Source of the DNA: Chelativorans sp. J32
Lineage (GTDB): Bacteria > Pseudomonadota > Alphaproteobacteria > Rhizobiales > Rhizobiaceae
Assembly (NCBI RefSeq): GCF_000518985.1
Contig: NZ_JAEQ01000023.1
Span: forward strand, 172-64,171
Reading direction: 5' to 3'
Length of the DNA stretch: 64,000 nt
Shown here: positions 49,883-60,160 of the stretch, in pieces
How positions within the stretch are numbered: the stretch's first letter is position 1
How the letters are laid out: every line of letters starts with the position of its first letter
Position numbers and translations under genes: made by a program
The notes under the pieces: generated by a model
Seen by the model: only the letters and a program-made list of their open reading frames with translations
Told to the model about the DNA's origin: nothing
The model's database searches: none

Positions 49883-50242
49883 ATGGCCCAGGTAACGGTT
49901 ACCATTGACGGCAAAGCGTATCGGATGGCCTGCGAGGAAGGGCAGGAAGAGCACCTCATCGAGCTCGCACAACGATTCGACCAGTATGTCGCACATCTGA
50001 AGGACTCGTTCGGCGAGATCGGCGACCAGCGCATCACCGTCATGGCCGGCATCATGGTGATGGACGAGCTTTCCGAAATGCAGAAGCGCATGCGTGGCCT
50101 GGAGAGCGAGATCGCCACTTTGCGCAAGACGCGTGACGATGCCCTTCTTAAGGCGGACCAGAACGATGCCGCGCTGACGGGCGCGCTCACCCAGATCGCC
50201 GAGCGCATAGAATCGGTTGCCGCAAAACTGGCGGGCTCGTAA
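49883..50242 (+). CDS. zapA: cell division protein ZapA
   Basis: FtsZ-ring-associated protein of 119 residues. The N-terminal globular domain reads AQVTVTIDGKAYRMACEEGQ and ELAQRFDQYV, followed by the helix with QRITVMAGIMVMDEL and a C-terminal coiled coil. It stabilises FtsZ filament bundles. It is paired with DUF4164 upstream, but the usual downstream 6S RNA and 5-formyl-THF cyclo-ligase genes are absent; rimM follows after 48 bp. Confidence 0.94.
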   Translation: MAQVTVTIDGKAYRMACEEGQEEHLIELAQRFDQYVAHLKDSFGEIGDQRITVMAGIMVMDELSEMQKRMRGLESEIATLRKTRDDALLKADQNDAALTGALTQIAERIESVAAKLAGS

Positions 50243-50290
50243 GAAGGCCGCCAGCAACTGACGGACGCGCCACTGGCGCGATGGAAACCG

Positions 50291-50923
50291 ATGGCGAAGC
50301 CAAGAACCCCCGCAGGGATCGAGAATCCGGTGCAACTTGCCGTGATCGGCGCTGCTCACGGCATCAAAGGAGAGGTCCGGGTGAAGACCTTCACCGAGGA
50401 TCCGATGGCGCTCGGCACCTATGGTCCACTCTATGCGGTAGACGGACGCACCTTCACGGTGGCGGCCATCCGCCCGGCGAAGGAGGTGGTCATCGTTCGC
50501 TTCAAGGGCATAGATGACCGGAATGCGGCCGAAGCCCTGAACGGGGAAGCCCTTTACGTCGACCGCTCGGCGTTGCCGGAGAAGCTGGAGGAAGAAGAGT
50601 TCTATCACGCCGACCTGGTCGGCCTAACTGTCTTGGACGAGACCGGGGAAAGTCTCGGCCGCGTTATCGCCGTTCACAATTTCGGTGCCGGTGATCTCCT
50701 CGAATTCAGGGAACACTCCGGGTCGACCGTGATGATTCCGTTCACGCGCGACGCCGTGCCCGAAATCGACCTGTCCGAGGGCGTGGTGCGGATCGACAGC
50801 GTTGCCGCCGGGCTTGAAGAAGCAGAAGCAGAGGCCGCAAGCGGTAAGGAGAGTGCGGACCTGCACCGGTTCGACGGCGGTTCTCGTCCTCGCGGCCCAA
50901 AGGACGCTGGAGGCAACCGTTGA
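50291..50923 (+). CDS. rimM: ribosome maturation factor RimM
   Basis: 16S rRNA processing factor of 210 residues that assists 30S head assembly. The N-terminal RimM domain begins [20 protein letters not shown]; the PRC-barrel follows ([22 protein letters not shown]-like [13 protein letters not shown]). The C-terminal 45 residues are an acidic, poorly conserved tail. The stop overlaps the trmD TTG start. Normally rpsP lies just upstream of rimM; here zapA does. Confidence 0.95.
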   Translation: MAKPRTPAGIENPVQLAVIGAAHGIKGEVRVKTFTEDPMALGTYGPLYAVDGRTFTVAAIRPAKEVVIVRFKGIDDRNAAEALNGEALYVDRSALPEKLEEEEFYHADLVGLTVLDETGESLGRVIAVHNFGAGDLLEFREHSGSTVMIPFTRDAVPEIDLSEGVVRIDSVAAGLEEAEAEAASGKESADLHRFDGGSRPRGPKDAGGNR

Positions 50924-51627
50924 CCTTCCGCGCTACGGTGCTGACGCTCTATCCCGAGATGTTTCCCGGGCCGCTGGACGTTTCGCTGGCCGGCCGCGCC
51001 CGGGCCGCTGGCACCTGGTCCCTCGAGGCCGTGCAGATCCGGGATTTTGCACTCGACAAGCATAGAAGCGTCGACGACACACCGGCAGGCGGCGGCGCCG
51101 GGATGGTCATGCGTGCGGATGTCCTCGCCCGCGCCATTGATTACGCCTCGCCCGAGGGCGACTCGCGTCCGCGGTTGCTCATGAGTCCGCGAGGCACACC
51201 GCTAACTCAGGCTTTCGTACGCGAACTCGCTCAGGGTCCTGGTGCAGTGATTCTGTGCGGGCGCTTCGAAGGGATCGATCAGCGCTTGATAGAGGCGCGT
51301 TCTCTGCAAGAGGTCTCCGTCGGGGACTACATCCTTTCAGGCGGCGAACCAGCTGCAATCGTCCTGCTTGACGCGGTGGTGCGGCTTCTGCCCGGGGTGA
51401 TGGGGAACGAGACCTCCGGAATGGAAGAAAGCTTCGAGAGCGGACTTCTCGAACATCCCCAGTATACGCGCCCGCAAATCTTCGAAGAGCGTGAGATCCC
51501 GGACGTTCTCACCTCGGGGAATCACCGCAGAATTGCAGAATGGCGGCTCGCCGAAGCCGAGCGGCTCACCAGGGAACGGCGGCCGGATCTCTGGCATGTT
51601 TATGAACGGGCAAGGGACAGGAAATGA
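50920..51627 (+). CDS. trmD: tRNA (guanine-N1)-methyltransferase TrmD
   Basis: SAM-dependent SPOUT enzyme making m1G37. It has 235 residues from TTG at 50920, which overlaps the rimM stop and follows CTGGAGG; the protein then starts [18 protein letters not shown]. The trefoil-knot SAM site is [19 protein letters not shown], and the C-terminal segment ends [14 protein letters not shown]. It is the canonical rimM-trmD coupling; its stop overlaps the start of DUF4260. Confidence 0.95.
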   Translation: MTFRATVLTLYPEMFPGPLDVSLAGRARAAGTWSLEAVQIRDFALDKHRSVDDTPAGGGAGMVMRADVLARAIDYASPEGDSRPRLLMSPRGTPLTQAFVRELAQGPGAVILCGRFEGIDQRLIEARSLQEVSVGDYILSGGEPAAIVLLDAVVRLLPGVMGNETSGMEESFESGLLEHPQYTRPQIFEEREIPDVLTSGNHRRIAEWRLAEAERLTRERRPDLWHVYERARDRK

Positions 51628-52022
51628 AACTCCTGCTCCGAGCCGAAAATGCAGTGCTGCTGCTTGCGGCGCTCGCAGCCTATCATCTTACCGATGGCAG
51701 CTGGTGGGTTTTCCTCCTGCTTATCCTCGCTCCCGATCTTTCCATGCTGGGCTATCTTGTCGGTCCACGCATGGGCGCCTGGAGCTACAATGCCCTGCAC
51801 AGCTGGATAGCAGCCGTCTTGCTGTGCTTCGCAGGCCTTGCAACTGGATCGCTCTTCACCGTTCATCTCGCGATCATCCTCGCGGCTCATATCGCCGCCG
51901 ACCGGATGTTGGGATATGGCCTGAAGCATAAGAGCGGTTTTTTCAGGACACGCATCTTGGCCGGATCGGTAACTGACCCACCACGCCGTCTTGTTAACCT
52001 TCGTAAATCCCTGATTTCATGA
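51624..52022 (+). CDS. DUF4260 membrane protein
   Basis: A 132-residue integral-membrane protein with four hydrophobic helices. The DUF4260 pattern is visible: [40 protein letters not shown] and [18 protein letters not shown]. The C-terminus (about 25 residues after SGFF) does not match the usual ending. Function unknown. The ATG overlaps the trmD stop (ATGA), suggesting co-translation. Confidence 0.85.
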   Translation: MKLLLRAENAVLLLAALAAYHLTDGSWWVFLLLILAPDLSMLGYLVGPRMGAWSYNALHSWIAAVLLCFAGLATGSLFTVHLAIILAAHIAADRMLGYGLKHKSGFFRTRILAGSVTDPPRRLVNLRKSLIS

Positions 52023-52101
52023 CAGAAGTGTAATTTTGGGTTCATCTGCCGTTCATCCGCCCGCACCTATGTTCGCGCCATCGAGAACAAGGAACCCCGT
52101 C

Positions 52102-52446
52102 ATGAAGATTTTCTCCCGCACGCTGCTCGCCGCCGTCGCATTCTCTCTCGCCGCCGGAACCGCGGCTCAGGCCCAGCCACGCGGCCATGACTGGGGACGC
52201 GATCACCACTATAGCCGCCCGGCCAAGCCCAACTTTCATGCGCCTAACCGTCATCGTCCGCCGATGCAGCATTGGAAGAAGGGGCAGCGGGTTTCCGACT
52301 GGAAGCGCCGGACTGTGGTCCGCGACTGGCACCGTCACGGCCTGAAGCGGCCTGCAAGGGGGCAGGAATGGGTGAAGGTGGATAATGACTACCTTCTGAT
52401 CAGTGTGGCGACCGGCATCATCGCAGGAATCATCGCAGGCCGCTGA
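52102..52446 (+). CDS. RcnB-like periplasmic protein
   Basis: A 114-residue exported protein with a signal peptide ending GTAAQA-QPRG. The mature part is His/Arg/Trp-rich (DWGRDHHYSRP, NRHRPPMQHWKKGQRV) and ends in the RcnB pattern VKVDNDYLLISVATGIIAGI. RcnB in E. coli is linked to nickel/cobalt homeostasis; many rhizobial paralogs have no assigned role. It is preceded by AAGGAA and stands in the trmD-rplS interval. Confidence 0.85.
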   Translation: MKIFSRTLLAAVAFSLAAGTAAQAQPRGHDWGRDHHYSRPAKPNFHAPNRHRPPMQHWKKGQRVSDWKRRTVVRDWHRHGLKRPARGQEWVKVDNDYLLISVATGIIAGIIAGR

Positions 52447-52684
52447 GTCTCTCCGACCATAAGCGAGCCAGAGTGCCGGCGGGTTGCGGAGAGCCGCTGC
52501 CTGCCGGCAGTTGATTCCCCTGTCGATGTGGTGTATGTGCCCCACGGCTGGCATGGAAGGTCCATGGCCGGCGCTTAACCAATGAACGTGAATTCGCTCT
52601 TGCGCCGCCTGCGGCGCACTCTTCAGGCGGTGAGTTACTGCCGGCGGGACGAGCGCTCTGACGCTTCGAGAAGAACAAGAGGAT

Positions 52685-53191
52685 ATGACGATGGACCTTA
52701 TCCGTCAGCTCGAGGCCGAGCAGGCCCAGAAGATTGCAGCCAAGCGTACGCTTCCTGAATTTTCGCCCGGCGACACGCTGCGCGTCCAGGTGCGCGTGAC
52801 TGAAGGCAACCGCACCCGCGTCCAGGCGTTCGAGGGCGTCTGCATCGCCCGCTCCGGCTCCGGCCTGCATGAGAATTTCACCGTACGCAAGATTTCCTAC
52901 GGCGAAGGCGTGGAGCGCGTTTTCCCGGTCTACTCTCCGCTCGTGGAGGCCGTCGAGGTGGTGCGTCGCGGTAAGGTCCGCCGCGCAAAGCTTTATTACC
53001 TGCGTGATCGCCGCGGCAAGTCTGCCCGTATCGGCGAGAACACCGGTGCCCGTGCCCGCAAGCTGAACGACGCCGAGCGCGAAGCCGCTGCCGCCGAGCG
53101 CGCCCGGATCGAGGCAGAGAAAGTTGCCGCTGCCGAGGCACTCGCAGCAGAGAAGGCAGCAGCCGAGGCCGCAGAGGCCAAGAGCGAATAA
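52685..53191 (+). CDS. rplS: 50S ribosomal protein L19
   Basis: Large-subunit protein at the 30S-50S interface. The L19 core is [14 protein letters not shown] through [20 protein letters not shown] (about 115 residues). A further 45-residue tail is Ala/Glu-rich and probably helical or disordered. ATGs at 52685 and 52691 both follow AAGAGGAT; spacing slightly favours the second. The 238-bp leader (52447-52684) contains an 8-bp hairpin at 52601-52618 with no uridine tract and may hold the promoter. Confidence 0.96.
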   Translation: MTMDLIRQLEAEQAQKIAAKRTLPEFSPGDTLRVQVRVTEGNRTRVQAFEGVCIARSGSGLHENFTVRKISYGEGVERVFPVYSPLVEAVEVVRRGKVRRAKLYYLRDRRGKSARIGENTGARARKLNDAEREAAAAERARIEAEKVAAAEALAAEKAAAEAAEAKSE

Positions 53192-53214
53192 GAAGCTCAC
53201 ATCAGAGTTCGACA

Positions 53215-53243
53215 AGGGGAGCGTCTTGGACGCTCCCCTTTTT
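53215..53243 (+). terminator. intrinsic terminator of rplS
   Basis: Ten-bp stem GGGGAGCGTC/GACGCTCCCC (53217-53226 with 53229-53238) and short loop followed by TTTTTG. Confidence 0.9.
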
Positions 53244-53327
53244 GTATGCATCGGGCCATCGAAAGCCCGACGCGGGCGGAGCGCCAACACGGCGGAACCC
53301 GAACCGCCGGGCCGCGTTGCAGGCGAC

Positions 53328-53834
53328 ATGGATGTCCTCTTCCAAGAGTTTTCCTTTCGCACGACCTTGCCTTGGCAAGTGATCTCGGTGCGGCTGGTCG
53401 CGGCCGTCATCCTGGGTGGCATTCTAGGCTTCGAGCGGGAACTTACCGATCGGCCGGCAGGGCTCCGAACCCATATGCTTGTCTGCCTGGCTTCCGCGAC
53501 CTTTGCGATCATATCGATCGAAATTGTCTCGATGCACGTGTTCGGGCAAGATCAGGTGCGGGCCGACCCGATCCGTCTGGTGGAAGCGATCACCTCGGGG
53601 GTCGCCTTTCTTGCCGCGGGTTTCATCATTTTCAAGCGCGGTCAGGTGCACGGGCTCACGACCGGTGCCGGGATGTGGCTTGCCGCCGCCACCGGGCTTT
53701 CTGCTGGGCTGGGCCTTTGGACGATCGCGCTCTTGTCCTGCGTCCTGGGTACGGTTGTTCTCGCCGTGCTTCGCCAGCTCGAGGTGAGACTGGCTCTAAA
53801 GCAGCGTCCTGCCAAGGCAGACCAGGCAGACTGA
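53328..53834 (+). CDS. MgtC/SapB family membrane protein
   Basis: A 168-residue protein with four or five membrane helices. The MgtC signature is VRLVAAVILGGILGFERELT and DRPAGLRTHMLVCLASA, followed by AITSGVAFLAAGFIIFKRGQ and HGLTTGAGMWLAAATGLSAG. It lacks the C-terminal ACT-like domain of Salmonella MgtC. MgtC proteins affect Mg2+-limited growth and modulate ATP synthase in pathogens; the role here is unproven. It lies between rplS and leuC, after the rplS terminator. Confidence 0.92.
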   Translation: MDVLFQEFSFRTTLPWQVISVRLVAAVILGGILGFERELTDRPAGLRTHMLVCLASATFAIISIEIVSMHVFGQDQVRADPIRLVEAITSGVAFLAAGFIIFKRGQVHGLTTGAGMWLAAATGLSAGLGLWTIALLSCVLGTVVLAVLRQLEVRLALKQRPAKADQAD

Positions 53835-54050
53835 CCGCTCCGATTGCCGAGTGAACAAAAGGCTGGTATGAACCGGCCATGGAAGAACTTTTCGGACATC
53901 CGGCCTATAAGCGGTTTGTGCTGCAGGACGTAAAGCGCCTGCCGGGCCGTTTTTTCGCGCGCATTTCGGGCGCGCTCCTCTGCCGACTTCCTTAAGCGGA
54001 TACCAATGCCCGAATGGGCTCTCTTCCCGCTTTCTCAAGGACAACCAGAT

Positions 54051-55460
54051 ATGACTGCACCCCGCACGCTTTACGACAAGATTTTTGACGACCACGTGGT
54101 CGACCGCCAGGATGACGGCACCTGCCTGCTCTATATCGATCGGCACCTGGTGCACGAGGTCACGAGCCCGCAGGCCTTCGAGGGGCTGCGCATGGCCGGC
54201 CGCCAAGTGCGACATCCGGAAAAGACGCTCGCCGTGGTGGACCACAATGTGCCCACTTCGCCCGACCGCAAATTCGGCATCAAGAACGAGGAGAGCCGGA
54301 TCCAGGTCGAGGCATTGGCCAAGAACGCTGCCGATTTCGGCATCGAATACTACAACGAGGCTGACAGCCGGCAGGGAATCGTTCACATAGTGGGGCCCGA
54401 GCAGGGCTTCACCCTGCCCGGCATGACCATTGTCTGCGGCGACAGCCACACATCCACCCATGGCGCTTTCGGTGCGCTGGCGCACGGCATCGGCACCTCA
54501 GAGGTGGAGCATGTGCTCGCCACCCAGACGCTGATCCAGCGCAAGGCCAAGAACATGCTTGTCCAGGTGGACGGCCACCTCCCCGAGGGCGTGACCGCCA
54601 AGGACATCATCCTTGCCATCATTGGTGAGATCGGCACGGCCGGAGGAACCGGTCATGTGATCGAGTATGCCGGCGAGGCGATCCGGGCGCTGTCCATGGA
54701 AGGACGCATGACCATCTGCAACATGTCCATCGAAGGCGGTGCGCGGGCTGGCATGATTGCTCCCGACGAGACCACCTACGCCTATATCAAGGACCGGCCG
54801 CGTGCGCCCAAGGGAACCGCTTGGGACATGGCACGCGCCTATTGGGAAACGTTGCACACGGACGAAGGCGCTCATTTCGACCGTGTGGTCAAGCTCGATG
54901 CGGCAAACCTGCCGCCTATCGTCACCTGGGGCTCCTCACCGGAAGACGTGGTTGCGGTGACCGGCGTCGTTCCGGATCCGGATCAAATTCCCGACGAGAC
55001 AAAACGCATGTCCAAGAAGCGTGCGCTCGAATATATGGGCCTGACGCCGGGGACCAAGATCACGGACATCGCGCTCGACCGCGTCTTCATCGGTTCGTGC
55101 ACCAATGGCCGTATCGAGGATCTGCGCGCCGTAGCGAAGGTCGCCCAGGGCCGCAAGGTGCATGAGCGGGTCAATGCAATGATCGTGCCGGGCTCCGGCC
55201 TTGTAAAGGCCCAGGCGGAGGCAGAGGGGCTGGACAAGATCCTCATCGAAGCCGGCTTCGATTGGCGTGAACCCGGCTGCTCCATGTGTCTCGCGATGAA
55301 CGATGACCGGCTCAAGCCCGGCGAGCGCTGCGCTTCCACCTCGAACCGCAACTTCGAGGGGCGCCAGGGCTTCAAAGGCCGTACGCACCTCGTTTCGCCG
55401 GCAATGGCCGCCGCCGCAGCGATCGCAGGACATTTCGTCGATATCCGCGAGTGGAGATAA
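54051..55460 (+). CDS. leuC: 3-isopropylmalate dehydratase large subunit
   Basis: Aconitase-family enzyme of leucine biosynthesis, isomerising 2- to 3-isopropylmalate with LeuD. It has 469 residues from ATG 54051. The [4Fe-4S] cysteines lie in [13 protein letters not shown] and [12 protein letters not shown]; other conserved blocks are [17 protein letters not shown] and [12 protein letters not shown]. leuD and leuB are not in the window. The 216-bp upstream gap has no evident leucine-rich leader, so control by attenuation is not supported. Confidence 0.97.
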   Translation: MTAPRTLYDKIFDDHVVDRQDDGTCLLYIDRHLVHEVTSPQAFEGLRMAGRQVRHPEKTLAVVDHNVPTSPDRKFGIKNEESRIQVEALAKNAADFGIEYYNEADSRQGIVHIVGPEQGFTLPGMTIVCGDSHTSTHGAFGALAHGIGTSEVEHVLATQTLIQRKAKNMLVQVDGHLPEGVTAKDIILAIIGEIGTAGGTGHVIEYAGEAIRALSMEGRMTICNMSIEGGARAGMIAPDETTYAYIKDRPRAPKGTAWDMARAYWETLHTDEGAHFDRVVKLDAANLPPIVTWGSSPEDVVAVTGVVPDPDQIPDETKRMSKKRALEYMGLTPGTKITDIALDRVFIGSCTNGRIEDLRAVAKVAQGRKVHERVNAMIVPGSGLVKAQAEAEGLDKILIEAGFDWREPGCSMCLAMNDDRLKPGERCASTSNRNFEGRQGFKGRTHLVSPAMAAAAAIAGHFVDIREWR

Positions 55461-55486
55461 GCTCTTCCATCGCGGACCGATGAAGG

Positions 55487-55510
55487 GGCGCCTTGATGAG
55501 GCGCCTCTTT
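55487..55510 (+). terminator. intrinsic terminator of leuC
   Basis: Seven-bp stem GGCGCCT/AGGCGCC with a 5-nt loop followed by TCTTT, 26 bp after the leuC stop. Confidence 0.8.
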
Positions 55511-55632
55511 CGTTTGTCCGGCATCGCCGCGAATATACAGCGCAACCATCCGGTCAGGCGCAAAGGAACTCTGTAGATTTGCCGAGAGGGTCGTGCAAAT
55601 CAAGTCGGTTTTCGGCCGGAAGGGAATCTGGC

Positions 55633-56148
55633 TTACGCGGCCAGATGCCGAAAGGCCGCAACAACTTCTTCGTAGACCTGTCGCTTGAACGGAACGATCA
55701 GTTCGGGCAGCTCTTGCATCGGCTTCCAGGCCCAAGCATCGAATTCGGGTTTATGGCCTCCCGGGGGAGGATTGATGGCGATCTCACTGTCCTCGCCTTC
55801 GAACCTGAAGGCGAACCATTTCTGCTTCTGCCCGCGATAGCGGCCCTTCAGGGCCTTTCCAACCAAATGTTCCGGCAGATCGTAGGTGATCCAATCGGGC
55901 GCTTCGGCCAGAAATGAGATGCTGCGGATCCCGGTTTCCTCGTAAAGTTCGCGACGGGCCGCCTCGAGCGGGTCCTCGCCCTCATCGATCCCGCCCTGCG
56001 GCATCTGCCACAACATCGTGGTGCCATCCAGTTCCGTGGCTGTTTCCCGGATCCGCCTGCCCGCCCATACCTCGCCTGCCCGATTCAGCACCATTACGCC
56101 GACGCACGGCCTGTAAGGTAGATCTTCCGCCTTCGCTTTCCGCATCAT
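55633..56148 (-). CDS. rppH: RNA pyrophosphohydrolase RppH
   Basis: Nudix hydrolase of 171 residues that removes 5' pyrophosphate to trigger mRNA decay. The Nudix box is [20 protein letters not shown] followed by TGI, and the RppH-specific start [20 protein letters not shown] is present, as is KGQKQKW-like [12 protein letters not shown]. Its start overlaps the stop of the deacetylase-like gene (ATGATG across TGA). It is the last gene of the minus-strand envelope cluster. Confidence 0.94.
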   Translation of the reverse strand: MMRKAKAEDLPYRPCVGVMVLNRAGEVWAGRRIRETATELDGTTMLWQMPQGGIDEGEDPLEAARRELYEETGIRSISFLAEAPDWITYDLPEHLVGKALKGRYRGQKQKWFAFRFEGEDSEIAINPPPGGHKPEFDAWAWKPMQELPELIVPFKRQVYEEVVAAFRHLAA

Positions 56149-57332
56149 CCGCCCTCACCTCTTTCCGGATCGTTCGCTACTGCGGAGATCGGAACAAGTT
56201 CAATCCCTCTCTTGCGAATTTCCGCTGCCCATATGGAAACAGCTTCAACCGTCGCGTCCAAAGCGATGCCGCTTCCCACTGCGAAGCCTTTCGCGCGTGC
56301 GATGCGCTCCAGCTCGTCGAGCTTTTTCAGGATGGCGCCGCGCTCGCGCTCCTGATCGATGACCGCATCGCCGGCCACGAAAGGCACGCCTTTGGCCAGC
56401 GCGACCTTTTCTGCAACGCTGCGAGCCGACGTCCCATCATCGAAATAGAGAAGTCCACGGCGGCCAAGCTCATCGAAAAGCAGGTCCATGGCTTTGCGGT
56501 CCGCCGTAAAACGCCCACCCATATAGTTCATCACACCCGTGTAATTCGTGGTGCGCCCGAGCACCCAGCGTAGATTCGTGATGTTCTTGTCGGGTCTTGC
56601 GGTTGTAAGCAGCGTATAACGACCGGGATTGGTCGAAGGGTAGCCGACAGGCTCAAGGGGCACTTGCATGATGATTTCATGGCCATCGTGGCGCGCCTCC
56701 TGCATCCAGCGTGCCAGACTGTTGCCGAGCGGCGCGAAAGCCAATGTGATTTCCGGAGGAAGTCTCTTGATCGCTTCCTGGGTACCGGTTTGAGAAATGC
56801 CGAGGCCGCCGATGACGATGGCGATCCGCGCACCGCGTGCCCCCGACCAGGGTCGCGCATAAACATCGAATGGACGCCGGCCATCAGCGGCCCGAACGGG
56901 CAGCGGCCCAAGTTCAGATTGTTCTATCAGCGAACGATCCGGCAAATGCGCGACGCGCAAATCCTGTCCGGCTTCGGCGGGATCTCGCACGACGATGAAT
57001 TTCCGGTAGTCCTGAGCACCGAGCGTAGGCGCGGTGAATGCGGTCGTGGAGAACCGGAACTCGGACGGTTTTACATCGCCCGGCTTATCCGGCTCAGGCT
57101 TCTGTTTTTCGGAAGCGGCGATCTGAAGACCACTCTTGGCATTCGGCAAAACCAGTGCAAGAGGAATGGGCGAGTTGCCTTCCCTGAGCACCACCACCCC
57201 GGCAACGCTTACGGCTGCCAGCGCACAAAGTGTGAGGAAGATCGCAATTGAGAGGAGACCCCGGCTCGGCGGCGGAGATGGCTGCCCGTTCTGGCCGAGC
57301 GGTTCGTCAAGTTCATTGCGAGCAGGTTGCAT
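56145..57332 (-). CDS. divergent polysaccharide deacetylase family protein
   Basis: A 395-residue protein with one N-terminal membrane anchor ([20 protein letters not shown], about 25-45) and a C-terminal domain (about 165-390) of the divergent polysaccharide deacetylase family (formerly DUF610). Motifs are [21 protein letters not shown]-like [23 protein letters not shown] and [11 protein letters not shown]. The catalytic metal site is altered relative to classic NodB deacetylases, so activity is uncertain. The conserved link with ctpA and envC suggests a periplasmic cell-wall role. Confidence 0.88.
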   Translation of the reverse strand: MQPARNELDEPLGQNGQPSPPPSRGLLSIAIFLTLCALAAVSVAGVVVLREGNSPIPLALVLPNAKSGLQIAASEKQKPEPDKPGDVKPSEFRFSTTAFTAPTLGAQDYRKFIVVRDPAEAGQDLRVAHLPDRSLIEQSELGPLPVRAADGRRPFDVYARPWSGARGARIAIVIGGLGISQTGTQEAIKRLPPEITLAFAPLGNSLARWMQEARHDGHEIIMQVPLEPVGYPSTNPGRYTLLTTARPDKNITNLRWVLGRTTNYTGVMNYMGGRFTADRKAMDLLFDELGRRGLLYFDDGTSARSVAEKVALAKGVPFVAGDAVIDQERERGAILKKLDELERIARAKGFAVGSGIALDATVEAVSIWAAEIRKRGIELVPISAVANDPERGEGG

Positions 57333-57410
57333 TCATTCCCGCGACCGCCCCACGTCGTCCCACAAAGCGGTGTGGCGCGCCCAAATCAGGACGCGCCACC
57401 CGGTTCTTAT

Positions 57411-58745
57411 TTACTGCTGCTGGTTCATCACCGCTTTATCGGGGCTTGCCGGATATGCCGGGTCTTCCTTCACACCGCGCATCAGGTCGAGCGCGTATGA
57501 AAGCTGCACATCCTCCTTCGGATCCTGCGGCACATAGGCGATCGAGCCGGAGCCCTCCTCGTCCTCCTCTGCGCCACGGATATGGCCGCGAAGATCCGAT
57601 TCGCCGCGGGAAAGATCCACGTCTTGCAGGTCCTCGGGCAGAGGCTGATCGACCTTGATATCCGGCGTGATGCCCTTGCCCTGGATAGACTCGCCCGAAG
57701 GCGTGTAATAGAGCGCCGTGGTCAGCCGCAGGGCACCATTCTCGCCAAGGGGGATAATGGTCTGCACGGACCCCTTGCCGAAGGATCGCGTGCCGACCAG
57801 CGTCGCACGCCTGTGATCCTTCAACGCGCCTGCCACGATCTCCGACGCGCTGGCGGAACCACCGTTGATCAGCACGATCAGCGGCTTGCCGCCCGTCAGA
57901 TCACCGGCCTGGGCGCTGAAGCGCGCAATGTCGCTCGACTCACGGCCTCGGGTGGAGACGATCTCGCCGCGCTCCAGGAAGGCGTCGGAGACGTTCACCG
58001 CCTGGTCGAGAAGACCGCCCGGATTGAGCCGGAGGTCGAGCACGTAACCCTTCAGCTTGTCCTCCGGCACTTCCTTGCGGATGTTCTCTATCGCCTGCCG
58101 CAGGTCGTCGGTCGTCTTCTCGGTGAAGGACGTGATCTTCAGGTAGCCGATATCGTCTCCCTCGACCCGGGACTTGACCGCTTTCACCTTGATCGTGTCG
58201 CGGATGATCTTGAAGGTCAGGGGTTTCGTCTGGCCTTCGCGCAGGACGGTGAGCTCGATGGGCGTATTGACGAGACCGCGCATCTTGTCGACGGCATCGT
58301 TCAGCGTCATGCCGCGAACCTCCTCGCCATCGATCTTCTCGATGAGATCGCCTGAGAGGATACCAGCGCGCGACGCCGGCGTGTCATCGATGGGAGCGAC
58401 GACCTTGACCAGTTCGTTCTCCATCGTCACTTCGATGCCGAGCCCGCCGAATTCGCCCTTGGTCTGCACACGCATATCCTGCGCCGCATCCGCGTTGAGG
58501 TAGGACGAATGCGGATCGAGCGAGGTAAGCATGCCGTTGATGGCATTCTCGATCAATTTTTTGTCATCAGGCGGCGTCACATATTGCGCACGCACGCGTT
58601 CGAAGATGTCGCCGAAGATCGCGAGCTGTCGATAGGTGTCGGTACCCGCTGCGATCGCTGCCGTGCCGTTCGTCCCGTAGACGAGGCTCATGGCAGATGC
58701 GCCCATCAACGCACCGGCAAACAAGAGCGACAATTTACGAATCAT
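57411..58745 (-). CDS. ctpA: S41 family carboxyl-terminal processing peptidase (CtpA)
   Basis: Periplasmic serine protease of 444 residues. A signal or anchor segment is at residues 1-30; the PDZ domain spans about 90-175 (GGLGIEVTMENELVKVVAPI); the protease domain contains the Ser in LINGGSASASEIVAGALKDH and the general-base Lys in TRSFGKGSVQT. The acidic C-terminal tail is low complexity. Related Ctp enzymes process peptidoglycan hydrolases or their regulators. Its start overlaps the 3' end of envC by 11 bp, supporting a functional pair. Confidence 0.95.
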   Translation of the reverse strand: MIRKLSLLFAGALMGASAMSLVYGTNGTAAIAAGTDTYRQLAIFGDIFERVRAQYVTPPDDKKLIENAINGMLTSLDPHSSYLNADAAQDMRVQTKGEFGGLGIEVTMENELVKVVAPIDDTPASRAGILSGDLIEKIDGEEVRGMTLNDAVDKMRGLVNTPIELTVLREGQTKPLTFKIIRDTIKVKAVKSRVEGDDIGYLKITSFTEKTTDDLRQAIENIRKEVPEDKLKGYVLDLRLNPGGLLDQAVNVSDAFLERGEIVSTRGRESSDIARFSAQAGDLTGGKPLIVLINGGSASASEIVAGALKDHRRATLVGTRSFGKGSVQTIIPLGENGALRLTTALYYTPSGESIQGKGITPDIKVDQPLPEDLQDVDLSRGESDLRGHIRGAEEDEEGSGSIAYVPQDPKEDVQLSYALDLMRGVKEDPAYPASPDKAVMNQQQ

Positions 58746-60012
58746 TTCCCGTCCTTCCAGAGAGTTCCCGAGCCCACCAAAGCTTCGGGTCGATCGGTTT
58801 CCCGTCTTTCCTGAATTCTACATATAGTTCCGGCACGGCACCATCCAAAGTTGAAGCCGCAATACTTGCCAGGCGAGCCTCGCCCATCATACCCACCGGC
58901 TCTCCAGCCAGGACCGATTGTCCAAGCGAAACGTTGAGCCGGTCCAACCCTGCCAGCACTATATGATAGCCGTCGCCGGGGTTCAGTATCAATAGCTGAC
59001 CGTATGACCGGAATGGCCCCGCATAAAGCACCGTCCCATCTACTGGAGCTGTGACGATTGCGCCTGATTGTGTCCTTAGGATGTCACCTTTAAGGGCGCT
59101 TCCGGTGCCGTCGTCCTCGCCGAAACGCTTGGCGAATTGCCCTGACACCGGCAGCGGGACGAGGCCTGCCCGCTTGGCGAAGGGGGGGAGCGCGTCCGAA
59201 AGCAGCTCTCCCTCATTCGCCTGCTTCCTGGCCTCAAGCATCTTGCGGAGCGACGTGATATCCTTTTCCAGCGAGGTGATCAGCTCCTGCAGGCTCGTTG
59301 CACGCTCAGCCAGCTCCGCCGCCTGCTCGCGCTCGGCCTCCATCCGCATCTCCGCTTCAGCCTGCACGCGACGCTTTTCTTCAAGCAGAAGCTTGAGCCT
59401 TTCCTTTTCCTCCGCCTGCTCGGTTCGCTTGGTTTGTAGCTGCTTTTCCTCCTCGGTGATCGATGTCTTTACGCGCGTAAGGGCATCGAGATCAGAGATG
59501 AGCAGCTCAGTTTCGGAACGCAGTTCCGGCACCACCGCGCCAAGCAGGATCGCGCTACGGACCGAGGCCAGCGCATCTTCCGGCCGCACGAGGATCGCCG
59601 GCGGCGGGTTGAGCCCCATGCGCTGCAATGCACCAAGGACCTCGGCCAGGGTTCCCCTCCGGCCGGCGAGCGAGACCTTGATTTCCTGCTCCTGCGAGCC
59701 GAGGTCCTGCAGCCTCATCCTTATGTCGGCGATGTCTTCGCCGAGTTTCCGCTCTGTCTTGACGGCCTGAATGAGCGAAGCCGTGAGCGCCGCACTATCA
59801 TCCTTGATAGCCGCGATTTCTTCCGCAATCTCCGCCTGCCGCTTCTCCGAGAGAGCGATCTCCTGCGACAGTCGCCGGTACTCCTCGACGCTTTCGTTCT
59901 GCTTCAGTTCAAGATTGTCCACCGTCTGAGCGTAGGACGGCTCCGCGACCATACCAGCGAACACCAGGGCCGCTGGGAGAAGGGCTCGTCCAAATTGGCC
60001 GACCGGGGGCAA
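58735..60012 (-). CDS. murein hydrolase activator EnvC-like protein
   Basis: A 425-residue periplasmic protein: signal peptide ending EPSYA-QTV, a long coiled coil (about 30-270), then a LytM/M23-like domain (about 300-420). The zinc-binding residues of active M23 enzymes are missing (GQFAKRFGEDDG instead of a His motif; ELYVEFRKDG instead of HFE), as in EnvC, which activates amidases rather than cutting peptidoglycan. TTG at 60012 is the start because TGA lies two codons upstream in frame and this retains the signal peptide. Confidence 0.9.
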   Translation of the reverse strand: MPPVGQFGRALLPAALVFAGMVAEPSYAQTVDNLELKQNESVEEYRRLSQEIALSEKRQAEIAEEIAAIKDDSAALTASLIQAVKTERKLGEDIADIRMRLQDLGSQEQEIKVSLAGRRGTLAEVLGALQRMGLNPPPAILVRPEDALASVRSAILLGAVVPELRSETELLISDLDALTRVKTSITEEEKQLQTKRTEQAEEKERLKLLLEEKRRVQAEAEMRMEAEREQAAELAERATSLQELITSLEKDITSLRKMLEARKQANEGELLSDALPPFAKRAGLVPLPVSGQFAKRFGEDDGTGSALKGDILRTQSGAIVTAPVDGTVLYAGPFRSYGQLLILNPGDGYHIVLAGLDRLNVSLGQSVLAGEPVGMMGEARLASIAASTLDGAVPELYVEFRKDGKPIDPKLWWARELSGRTGNDS

Positions 60013-60160
60013 CCTTCACCTCTCTACCGCAAGAATCTCTCGCACAGCGTAAAAATAGAACGTTAACGAAACATCAACCATGGCCTGCATCCCGGTTCAA
60101 TCCCGAACCTCAGCAGTCCCTGCATTCCGCCAGGAGGCATGCTTTCCATGCCACACCTTC

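Noticed and set aside
50243-50290. Possible 6S RNA downstream of zapA, its usual place in proteobacteria
   Set aside because: Only 48 bp are available before rimM, far too short for a 6S RNA.
52601-52618. TGCGCCGC/GCGGCGCA hairpin upstream of rplS as an L19-binding autoregulatory leader
   Set aside because: A short GC hairpin alone is not evidence of a ribosomal-protein leader; no known L19 leader of alphaproteobacteria was recognisable.
53879-53995. 38-codon ORF between the MgtC-like gene and leuC (begins MEELFGHPAYKRF)
   Set aside because: No clear ribosome site or family, and it is not leucine-rich enough to be a leu leader peptide. Kept only as a weak possibility.
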